Origin: Bacteroidota bacterium
GTDB lineage: Bacteria; Bacteroidota; Bacteroidia; Chitinophagales; Chitinophagaceae
Length of the DNA: 64,000 bases
Direction of reading: 5' to 3'
NCBI GenBank assembly: GCA_013286305.1
Contig: JABDFW010000002.1
Span: 1 to 64,000, forward strand
In this document: in pieces, positions 24,969 through 36,100 of the stretch
Numbering within the stretch: the first letter of the stretch is position 1
How the letters are laid out: every line of letters starts with the position of its first letter
Position numbers and translations under genes: made by a program
The notes under the pieces: generated by a model
What the model saw: only the letters and a program-made list of their open reading frames with translations
Told to the model about the DNA's origin: nothing
Database searches by the model: none

Positions 24969-26987
24969 CTACCAAATCTTTATTCTTTGGTCTTCGGGCA
25001 GGTAATTTTTATCACCAGGCTGTACGTTAAATGCTTTGTAAAAAGGAGCGAAACTCATCAACGGGCCATTTACACGCCACATGGCTGGCGAATGTGGATT
25101 GGTATTTACATACATGCGCAGGAACGCGTCTCTTGTTTTCACCCTCCATATTCTGGCAATGGATAGAAAGAAGCGCTGGTCGGGCGTAAAACCATCTATT
25201 TTAGTGGTGTCCTTTCCTTCTTCAGTCATCTTAAAAGCATCAAAGGCAATAGCAATACCGCCGTTGTCGGCAGCGTTTTCGCCAACCGTCAGGGCTCCCT
25301 TAATATGAACTGTGTCCAGTACAGTAAAGGAACTGTATAGATCAACCACCCTTTTTGTTTTTGCCCTAAATTTTTCGTAGTCCTCTTTTGTCCACCAATT
25401 TTTAACGTTGCCCTCCTTATCAAATTGTGCACCCTGGTCATCGAAGGCGTGCGTCATTTCATGGCCAATGACCATCCCGATTCCCCCGTAGTTAACGGCG
25501 TCATCTGCCGAAAAATCAAAGTAGGGAAATTGCAAAATGCCAGCCGGGAAAACGATCTCATTAAAATATGGATTATAGTAGGCGGTAACGGTAGAAGGAG
25601 TGGTACCCCATTCTGTTCTGTCGACCGGCTTGTTTAGCTTTGCCAATTGAAATTGATAATCATTTTGGTTGAGCGAGAGTAGATTTTCGAAGTATTTGGT
25701 TCTATCGATCTGCACCTTATCGTAATCGCGCCATTTATCGGGGTAGCCGATTTTTTTAGTTATCGCATATAATTTTTCTTTTGCTTTTTGTTTTGTGCTG
25801 TCGCTCATCCAGTCAAGATGGTTGATCCTGTTCTCGAAAGCTTTTTGCAGGTTATTCACCAACGCAAGCACGCGCTTTTTTGCATCCTCGTTAAAATATC
25901 TTTTTACATACAATTGCCCTAAAGCTTCGCCCAAAAGACCGTCAACATTCTGCGTCATGATCTGCTGGCGGGATTTCTGGATGGCTTGCCCTGATAATAC
26001 TTTGGTAAATTCAAACGAGGCATCCACGAATGGTTTGCTGAGTGCATCGGCGTAGTTCCCAAGGGTGCCCGCTGTCAAATAAATTTTCCAATCATTGATG
26101 GGAATGGATTTCAGCAGCGCATTTAACTTGTCGTAATAGGCGGGTTGCGCCATATCAATAGAATCTGTCTTTGCATCCGCATTTGTAAGTAATGTTGCCC
26201 ACTGCAGGTTAGGTTGCGTATTGTTGATGGCCACTACCGCTGTTTTATGGTAATTGGCATTAACGTCCCTGAGCGCAATATTTGTTTTATGGGATGCGGC
26301 CAGTTGTTTTTCGATACCGTAAACAATGTCTGCTTGCTGCATGGCAGAAGCGGCGTTACTACCGGTTAATTGAAACAACGTGCCAATGTATTTTTTGTAG
26401 GCTTGCTGAATACGGAGCGTAGACGAATCTGTTTTAAAATAGTAATCCCGGTCAGGCAGACCGATGCCGGCCTGGTAAACATGGGCAATGTTGATGGCGC
26501 TGTTTTTGTTGTCGGCTGAAATACCAAAACCAATAATGGAGCGGTTTCCGTTTTTCAGTTCGGTGGCCACAAATTTAATAAACGATGGAACATCGGTGAT
26601 AGCATTGATTCGACTGAGTATTGGCTGGATGGGTTGGTATCCTCTCAGGTTGATGGTGGCTGTGTCCATACCGGAAGCGTAGAAGTCTCCTACCTTCTGG
26701 TCAATACTGCCGGTAGTACGTTGCGTTTTCGAAACGCTATCCAATATGTTTTGCAGCAATTGTTTTTGCGGAATGTTCAGGAACATATAAGAACCAACGC
26801 CTGTTTGATCGTCAGCAATTTTCGCAGTGTCGTACCAGCGGCCGTTAACATAGCGAAAGAAATTGTCGCCGGGTTTTATCGAGGAGTCAATCCCGCTTAT
26901 ACCAACAAAACTTTTCCTGGAAGCATCCGGGTTATTGCACGCGCCCAAAAATACCAACACTAAACACAGGCACAGAATTTTATTCAT
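24969..26987 (-). CDS. M13-family zinc metallopeptidase (neprilysin/PepO-like) lipoprotein
   Basis: This 672-residue M13 peptidase has a lipoprotein signal peptide with cleavage before C17 (VFLGAC). M13 enzymes cut short peptides, here probably in the periplasm or at the outer membrane. The zinc motif HEMTH lies near residue 508 within VIGHEMTHAFDDQGAQFD, and the third ligand segment is ENAADNGG near 572. The C-terminal NPHSPAMWRVNGPL and final IKIW are typical of the family. The gene stands alone, with a candidate promoter at 27004-27032. Its 3' end lies about 100 bp from the duplicated tRNA module. Confidence 0.96.
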   Translation of the reverse strand: MNKILCLCLVLVFLGACNNPDASRKSFVGISGIDSSIKPGDNFFRYVNGRWYDTAKIADDQTGVGSYMFLNIPQKQLLQNILDSVSKTQRTTGSIDQKVGDFYASGMDTATINLRGYQPIQPILSRINAITDVPSFIKFVATELKNGNRSIIGFGISADNKNSAINIAHVYQAGIGLPDRDYYFKTDSSTLRIQQAYKKYIGTLFQLTGSNAASAMQQADIVYGIEKQLAASHKTNIALRDVNANYHKTAVVAINNTQPNLQWATLLTNADAKTDSIDMAQPAYYDKLNALLKSIPINDWKIYLTAGTLGNYADALSKPFVDASFEFTKVLSGQAIQKSRQQIMTQNVDGLLGEALGQLYVKRYFNEDAKKRVLALVNNLQKAFENRINHLDWMSDSTKQKAKEKLYAITKKIGYPDKWRDYDKVQIDRTKYFENLLSLNQNDYQFQLAKLNKPVDRTEWGTTPSTVTAYYNPYFNEIVFPAGILQFPYFDFSADDAVNYGGIGMVIGHEMTHAFDDQGAQFDKEGNVKNWWTKEDYEKFRAKTKRVVDLYSSFTVLDTVHIKGALTVGENAADNGGIAIAFDAFKMTEEGKDTTKIDGFTPDQRFFLSIARIWRVKTRDAFLRMYVNTNPHSPAMWRVNGPLMSFAPFYKAFNVQPGDKNYLPEDQRIKIW

Positions 26988-27003
26988 AAACAGGGGATTT
27001 GTC

Positions 27004-27032
27004 TAAAGATAATGATCAAACGCATAAGTCAA
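27004..27032 (-). promoter_or_regulatory. Candidate promoter of the M13 peptidase gene
   Basis: On the minus strand TATCTTTA (plus 27004-27011) is one mismatch from TAnnTTTG, with TTG (plus 27030-27032) 18 nt upstream. The start would be near 26997, just before the ATG at 26987. Confidence 0.4.
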
Positions 27033-27058
27033 TTAAGTTTTGTTTCGCTGTTGAAATT

Positions 27059-27089
27059 AAACCGCCCTGCCTTTCGGCCAGGGCGGTTT
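27059..27089 (-). terminator. Hairpin terminator of the surface-protein operon
   Basis: AAACCGCCCTG pairs with CAGGGCGGTTT around a short loop (27059-27089). It lies about 22 bp past the stop codon of the giant gene (27112) on the same strand. Confidence 0.75.
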
Positions 27090-27111
27090 ACAAGGGAAAT
27101 AAATTGTACGC

Positions 27112-30100
27112 TTATTTAGCCTTTACCAATTTTATAATTCTTACACCATGCTCTTTATCAATCAGCCTTACATAGTAAATGGTTGAAGCAAGCCTGCTCA
27201 TATCAAGCGATACCGTGTTAATCCCCGGTATAGTTAATCCTGATTTTGACATTACCAATTGGCCAAGCTGGTTCATCACTTGAACCTCATACTTGTTTGC
27301 TGTAGCTGCGTTAAATTCAATTGTTGCAGTGCCTATAACAGGGTTCGGGTAAGCCTTGATATAGTCATCGGATAAGAATGCCGTTTTAGGATCATAGCCA
27401 GCAACACTACCTGGTACTGTAACCGTTAGCTGGCTTGGCGTTGAAGCGCCGCAACTATTTGCTTCTGTTACTGATATGATACCTGATGTACTGCCCCAGT
27501 TTACTACAATTTTGTAAGTGCCCTGCCCCGATACAATCGTTACACCTGCCGGTACCGTCCAGGTATAAATAAGGCCTGCAACACTTGTTACCGCATAGCT
27601 GATATTTGTTTGCCCCGCCGTTACACTAACTAAACCTTTTATGGCTGAAGGTTGCGGTGGTACTGCGGATGTGACCGTAAACTTGAGCTTGTCGCTGGTA
27701 ATGCTTGTTGGTGTGGCGCATGGTGCAGTTATTGTTAGTACACATATAACAGAATCATTGTTCTTTAAAGTAGCATCTGTATAAGTGGCACTGTCTGTTC
27801 CCACATTTATATTATTCTTCTTCCATCGGTATATTGGATTAGTTCCTGTCCCCGTGGCGGCAGCAGTAAATGTTACGGGAGTGCCTGCACAAATGGTTGT
27901 TTCGGTATTAGCCGTTACTTTTAATGTTGGCAACAGTTTTGGATAAACAATATAATGCATTACGTTGCTCTTTGAAGTATCTTTTGTTATACAGCCAGGG
28001 CTGCTGGTTATTATAACCCAAATGCTATTGTTGTTACTTATTAAACTATCTGCATAATTTTTGGTGTTGCCACCAACAGGCTTGCCGTTCTGATACCATT
28101 GGTAGGCTGGCGTTACAGCATTTACAGGGTTAGCCGTGAACGTTACCTTTGTTTTAGCACATATCGGGCTGGGGAAGTTTGATGTTATGCTAACAGACGG
28201 CGTTACAATGGGGTTTACAGTAAATTTCATTTTTGCGCTGGTAATGCTTGCAGGTGTGGCACATGGTGCGGTGATCGTCAACACACAAATAACAGAGTCT
28301 TTGTTGTTTAAATCTGCATCAACATAGGTAACACTGTTTGTTCCCACATTTACATTATTCTTTTTCCACTGGTAGGTTGGGTTGGCCCCGGTATTGGTTG
28401 CTGCTGCCGTAAATGTTACAGATGTACCTGCACAAATGGTTGTTGGTGTATTGATAGTAACTTTTAAAGTTGGCGCAAGCTTAGGATTAACCAGGTACAC
28501 CATTACATTGCTTTTAGCCGTATTTGTTGTTACACAGCTTGCCGTGCTGGTAATGATACACCAAACACTGTCGTTGTTATTTAATAAACTGTCCGCGTAA
28601 TTTTTAGTATTACCGCTCACTGCTGCATTGTTCTTATACCAGTGGTACACAGGCGTACCGCCATTTACCGCAGTTGCAGAAAAAGTTACTTTGGTATTAG
28701 CACAAATTGGGCTGGGAAAATTGGAAATTATGCTAACAGAGGGTGTAACGTTTGCATTTACCGTGAACTTGATTGCATTGCTGGTTGAAGAACCAGGTAT
28801 GCCGCATTGTGCATTGCCCGTAAACACCACGTTGACTGAATCTCCGTTCTTTAGCAGGCTGTCCGTATATATTGCGCTGTTTGTTCCAACATTTACACCG
28901 TTTTTCTCCCACTGGTAAACAGGTGTTATGCCGCCATTGGTGGCAACAGCCTTAAACTTAACTTTAGTGCCTGAGCATATAGTAGTAACATTTGCAACCG
29001 CACCAACGCTGTCAATAATATTTACTGTTGGCGTAACATTTGCAATTACCGTAAACTTAACAGCTTTACTGTTTGCAAAATTTGCCAGTATGCAGGCTGC
29101 ATTGCTGGTAAGCATAGCCATTACTGAATCCCCATTGTTAAGCTGGTTGTCTGTGTAGGTACTGTTGTTTGTGCCAACGGCGATGCCATTCTTCATCCAT
29201 TGGTAAACCGGCGAACTGCCACCATTTATAGCAGTTGCAGTAAAATTAACGGTGGTGCCTGCGCATATAGCTGTTGCGCCTGCAGTTACACCAATATTGT
29301 CAGTGATTGTCACAGTTGGCGCCACCAGTGCATTAACCGTGAATTTAATGGCCTTACTGTTTGCAGAATCCACAAGGCTACAGGATGAACCGCCTTTAAC
29401 CATTACATAAACCGAATCGCCGTTGTTAAGCAGGCTGTCAGTATAAGTGCTGCTGTTGACACCCACCTTCAATCCGTTTTTCCACCATTGGTAAACAGGC
29501 GTTGTACCGGTGTTTGTAGCAGTTGCATTAAAATTAACCTTAGTGCCTTTACATATTACGACCACATTTGCATCCCTGCCAACGCTGTCAGCAATTACAA
29601 CTGACGGTGCTACCGGGTTGCAAAACACAAACCCGCTGTCTGTGGCTGTTCCAAAAGGTGTTTTTACAATTACATTACCTGATGCACCTGCACCTAACAC
29701 TGCCATTATTTGTGTATTGCTCAGTACTATAAAGCTGGCGGCAGGCACTGTGTCAAAGGCAACGTATGTAGCCTCAGAAAAGTTATTACCGGTTATCATG
29801 ATCGTATCCTTGCTGCCGCCGGTAACCGGTGTGAACGAGTATATTGCCGGCCCGGCTACAAATGGCCATGCCGCGCCTGTTGCGCCGTTATCTGCAATAC
29901 CGCCAATAAAGGCCGTTGTGCCGTCGTAACTTAATGCAACGGAATAACCCTGTTGCGGGCCGGAACCCCCGCCGCCTTCCTGGTCATTAATGTTTGAGCC
30001 TACCAACTTATTACCCTGTTGTACCCAACCACCATTGCTTTGCGAAAATACCCAGGCCGCACCAATTGAATTGTTGTCGTTAGGGCCACCCAAAATAACG

Positions 30101-33100
30101 GTGTTACCATCGGCGCTGATGCCAACAGACTGGCCTACTGAAGAACCATAAGTACTGCCGCCGGCAACCAGTTTGCCGCCCCACTGCGGCCAGTTGCCGC
30201 CGCTTGACGTATATAACCAGGCTGCGCCGGTATTGTAATTGTCGCCGGGGCCGCCTACCACTGCCACGCTGCCGTTTGCATTGAGGGCAACGGACGTGCC
30301 CTGTAGAGAATTGTTTGTGGCATCGCCTGGTGTAAGGATTTTAGTTTGCCACCCATAATCCTGCAAATAGTAATATACCGCAGCTGCCCCGGTACTATAA
30401 TTGGTTGCCGGCAGGCCTACTATAACAGTGCTGGCGTCAGCGCTGATGCCGACAGCCTGGCCATATGAATCCCCTGAAGGGTTGCCGGCATAATCGTAAA
30501 ACTGCCCGTTATAATTCCAGGAACCGCCGCTGTAGTTGAACATCCATGCATCGCCCGCCCCAGGTTCACCAACTACCACTGTTTGCCCGTCACCACTCAT
30601 ACCCACAGAAATGCCAAATTGCGCATTATTATTTTCAGAACCCGTTAAATCGGCTGTTTGTGACCAACTCCCGTTGCTTCGATTGAATATATATGCTGAA
30701 CCGCTGTTCGCGCCATCATAGGGCGCCCCGATAATTGCAGCGTTGCCGTCCGCACTCAATGCAAGGGCAGCACCCGCCATTGAGTAACCGGCTTCGGTGA
30801 CGCCTGGCACAAGTGCGGCCTGCTGGCTCCATGCGCCGTTGCTGCGGGTATAGACATACACAGTACTTATGGACGGCGCGCCAACCAGGGCAGTATTTCC
30901 GTCGGCACTTAAGGCCATGCTATAACCCTGTTCGTATGTGTTATAGTTACCGGTAGTGCCATTGCCCCGTAGTTTGGGGCCTTGTTGTACATTAGGCGCC
31001 AATGCGGTGGTAACCGTAAAGTTATTGATACCCGACACATTGCCTAAATTTGCTGCAAGGCTTACCTGGCCTGTATTGCAACCAGGCATAACCAATACGG
31101 TTGCTTGTGTGGATGTATTGGTTAAAACGAGTGCGCTGCCGCCGCCGACCGAGATGGATGAAATACCGTCAAGCCCGCTGCCGTTAATAGTAAATATGCT
31201 GCCGATTGGCCCTGACAACGGAACAATGGATGTTATGACCGGCGTATTATAAACAACATTGCTTTTTGCCGGATTAGGGGCAACGCACACGCCACGTGCT
31301 GCTACAAAACACCATACGCTGTCGCCGCTTGCAGATGAAGAATCGTTATAAACGCTGTTGTTTGTGCCAACAGCCAGGTTGTTTTTGTACCAACTGTAAA
31401 CCGGCGAAGGGCCGGGGTCGGCAGTTACTGCAGTAAATGTTACCACACCACTGGACGGTGCAGAAGAAACGGACACCGACTGGGGCGTGATTGAATTAAG
31501 TGTAATATATAGTGAATTACTTACAGCGGTATTGTTAGTGACACAACCTGCACTGCTGGTAACATTGCACCAGACGCTGTCGCCGGTGTTTAATGTACTG
31601 TCAAAATAAGTGCCTGCATTTGTACCGACAACGTTATAATTTTTTACCCATTGATATACCGGCGCTGTTCCGCCGTTTACCAACTTGGCTGTAAACTTAA
31701 CTTTTGAGCCCGGGCATACAGGGTTGGCCACATTGTTTGATATAGTAACCACAGGTAACACCGGCGCAGTTACTTTGTTAACTATTATGTTGCTTTTTGC
31801 CGCAGTGGCTGCATAGCATGGCGCACTGCTGTTTATAATGCACCAAACGGTGTCGTTATTGTTTAAAGCGCCGTCGGCATACGTTGGCGAGTTTGTGCCA
31901 ACGGTAACGCTGTTTTTATACCACTGATATACAGTGTTGGCGCCTCCGTTTACCGGGGTGGCGGTAAATGTCACAATCACCGGGGAGGATGAACATTGTG
32001 AACCTGTTAAATTAGATTTTATGGATACCGAAGGCGATATCGGGCTGCAGTAGGTAAAGCCTGCAAGCGTTGCGGTGCCGGCAATGGTTTGCACGGATAC
32101 TGAACCGGTTACTTCGCCGCCTAATACAGCGGTGATCACTGAATCGGAAATGATGGTGAAAGAACTGGCTGCCTTGCCTCCAAACGTTACAGATTTTGCT
32201 GTGCTTAAATAATTACCGGTAAGGGTAACAAGCGCGCCCCGCCCCGCCGTGGCGGGCGAGAAATTAGTAAGAACAGGGGCGTTGATGAATACAAAGCCGC
32301 CATAGGAAACGGAAGTTTTGGCCGTGCCAAGGGTTACTACGCCCGTTGCTCCCGTGCCCACCACCGCGGTAATTAAGCTGTCGCTCACCACGGAGAAAGA
32401 AGCCGCAGCAACACCTCCGAATTTTACCGAATTAACCCCTTTAGTTTTAAAGGATCTGCCTTTGATAGTTATCAGCGAGCCTTTAATGGCTGTATCCGGC
32501 ACTACGGAATTTATATAAAGGCCCGTGCCTTTGTTTTGCACAAAATAAATGTAATGGTGCTGGGTTTCGGTTTCGGTAGAGGCCACATCAAGCACACCGG
32601 TCCTGGTATTAACAGAATCGGGGTTGCTGTCAAAAGTTAATGTGAAAGTGGTATCGTTAATGCCAAATTTAACAGGGTATTTTACCCAGGTGCTGTTTGA
32701 ATCAAGCAGCCAGTAAACCGGGCCTGTGCCTGTGTTTTGCAGCCTTAGTTTATAATTTAAGGAGTCGCCCAAATAAACGGTATCGGGCAGGTTCAGCACG
32801 GGGCCCGCATACTGATAGACAGTATTGAGTGAAAGGTCGTGGGCAAGTGTAAACCTGATTGTATTTTTCCCCGTCGTGTCAACCCCCGCGCCTGTAATGG
32901 GGTTGCCATAATCATCGGCCCAGCGCACAAAAGTGTACCTGCCATAGATTTGGGGTGCAGTAACAGATACTGTATTGTTTGATGACTGGTTATAATACCT
33001 GTACACATAACCGCCCTCGCCGCTGCTCCTGTTAAAAACGTCGGGGGTGCTGATATAAAAGAGCGGGGCAAACCATGTATTGAGTGTTTTTAAAACAATA

Positions 33101-36100
33101 TTTACCTTACCGGTTTGGGTAGGCGTGTATTCATAATTTAATTGTACCGTTATGCTGTCTAATTTTGCCGTGCTGTTAATGGGCTGTTTTAGCTGAAGCT
33201 GTATGTCTGCCCAGGCGGCCGGCGTTGAAAATAACTGGAGGTTGTTATTATTGTTGCCTATCAAAAAATTTAAAAGGGATGTTGACGACGCTGTCGGGCT
33301 ATTCGTGCTAAGGCTGTTGTCGGCAAGGTTTACGTCTGTCTCCCAAAAAATAGGGTGTTTGGTTTGATAATTGTAGTTGTTGAAATAATAAGATTGCCCG
33401 TCTTTTCTCAACTTCGACTCGTTGGGGTAATTGAATACTATGCCCTGCGGCCCTTGTGCCAACTGCCCCGGGTAAGGCTTGGTAACTGTTTTGATAACAG
33501 AAAGCCCGTCAATCCTTACATTTTCATTTGAGGGGAACAGAATGCCCGCTCTTTCAACAAGGTTCAGATGAACTATATCGCCCGCGTTCAGTGATTGTAT
33601 CTCGCCCGCGGACAAATTAAAATGAACCGACTGGCCCTGGTCGGGCGTGTTGCTGCTATAATAAGTTAATACGCTGTTGGCGATATCATCCAGTGTTTGC
33701 GTGTAAAGCGATTTTAAGCCGGTAAGCTGCCCCTGGGAGAGAGCGGGGGAATTGCCGGAAGCGCTTATCAAAGAATCTATATTGGTAATAAGGCCTTGTG
33801 TAACAAAACTTCCTGTCCATGGCTGCAGTGTCCTGTACTGGTATGCTTTTGCCATATAATAATAGTACAAGCGCAGCCTTTCGAATGCCTTGCGGCGCAT
33901 ATTGTTTGAAAGCACGGAAAGGTTTTGGTTTATGGCCGTGCCGGCGTCAAAGCTTGCCTGGTTAAAGCGGGCGAGACTGGTAAGGTTATTGTCAACATCA
34001 TTTTTTGTGTCAATGATCGCAGCCGTCACCTGCTCCAGCCGGTGCGCCAGCGCCACCTGGGCGTCTGAGAGGGATTGTATCTGGTTTGATATTTGGCCTA
34101 TGGCAGGGTCGTTGGCTATCAAGCCTCCTTTTATCGAGCCTAACTCGTCCGAGTTAACGCTTACAATATTATTATACATGTTAACGACGCCCATAACGCT
34201 GGCCTGAATATTGTTTACCGTCCGCTGATTTTGGGTAAACAGGTTGGCTACGCTGCTGTTGGTTGAAGCGGATTTGTTTCCACCCAGGGCGCCTATTATG
34301 CCGATGGCCGTTCCGCTTAATGTGTCGCTGAGGCCTTTGCCCTGCGAAGTGAGGTACCCGGAGATGAAGGGCTTAAGCGCCGTGGTTATCGGCGCGGCAA
34401 ATGCACTGCCTTCCTGGAAGCCGTTTTTGTCGGCATTAGTGCCCAGTTCCTGCACGCCGACGGTTATAATTGCGGCCGCCCCTTGGGTATAGGGCGAAGG
34501 TATTACCGAAAGTAAGTCTGTAACGCCTCCCAATATATCCCCAAAAATGGAGCTGCGGTGCCTGTCGTCATATATTTGTTGCGCCTGAGTGTTCAATTGA
34601 TCATTTATGGCTGACAGCCTCGTGGTTAAGTATTGTGTGGTCTGCTGGTTGTTGCTGATACTGCTGTCTATTTGGGGCAATTGGTTGTACATCAGGTCGT
34701 GGTAGGTCGCGTCGTCCCTGGTTATAAGCGATTCAGTTGAATCGGTGTACACCTGGAAGGCGCCCTGCCGCTGCGCCAGTGTTGTGTTCGCATTTTGTAT
34801 AAGCTCATCCAGGTACAACATGTTAAGGGCATTGGCCGCTTCGTTCTGGTAAGCCGAGGCTTCCACCTCAAACGACAACATCGGTACCCAGCCGGTTGGG
34901 TTGCCATAGTAGTCCACATGGTTGGATATTTTATATAATACCGAGCTCATTTGCCCAACCAATTGCTGCACCTGCATGGCGGTAAACGTATCCAGCACAT
35001 TTAGCTGGTTATTAGCCATGTAATAGTTTAGCCAGTTGGTATAATCCCTAAACTTTTGTGCACACAGCACGGTGTCGCCGTTAAAAAAACATTCGTTGTA
35101 ATAATTTACAAGCTGGTACATAAAATTCGGGTGCATCCAGGCTGCTGCATTATTGGCAAGTGCGTTGTAAGTACCTGGTGCTGCGTTATATGGTACCGTG
35201 GGGTCAAAGCTCATGTTGCCCGAAAAGCCGCCGTTGGATACATAATAGCTGCTTGCGTCAACATTGGAATATAAGTTGCCGCCCTTACCGCCGGGGCCTG
35301 GATGATGCAGCGTGTCAACGGCGGGCTCGCCATTGCCGCCGTTTAAAATAAAATGTATGCCGGGGTTGGCATTAATGCTTAAAACGTTTAAATATATGTT
35401 GCCGCCGGGGTTGCCTGGCAGGCCGTTGGCCGGCCCTTGCAGGGGTACTGTTGAAATATAAGACGACATGCCGTTTACATCCACAAAATTCAACACTTTG
35501 GCATAAATGTTTACCGTGGTTTGCGGAAAGGTAAACTGCCCCTGTATTGTAAGTGTGTCGGCATACAGGTTAAGGGTGTCTAAATTAAGCTGGTTGTTCA
35601 GCAGGTCCAGGTGGCTTGAACCACCAGCTTGTATGGCTACGTTTACGCCTGAATAATTTACCGTCCTCAACCTTTGGCTGGGTACAAAATTAAAATTGCT
35701 TACAGGGGTGGCTGTAGAGTCAATGGTTTGTACGGTAAATTCTTTGTCGGTTATTGAGGGCAATTGCAAGGCCCCGGGCACGCCATAAGCGATAAGTTCC
35801 GGCTGCAGCGCGGCCACTATTCTGAAATGCACGCTATTCTTAGATTTTACAGTGTCGCCCGAAGCGGTGTACAACGCGAATGACATTTCAAAATCAAGCG
35901 TATCTGTCGAAGTAATATAGCTGAATAGCTGCAGCCTGTTTACTTGAACAGTTCCTGATGGTTTGCCCGCTGTTACGTAATATTTATAACCGGTAACTGC
36001 CTTGTGCGCGGCTGCAAGGCTGCTGCTTTTTAAATAGAACTGGCATGGGGTATTATATATAACCGTTTGCGGCGGTATGCTGTCTAAGTCGAATATGGCA

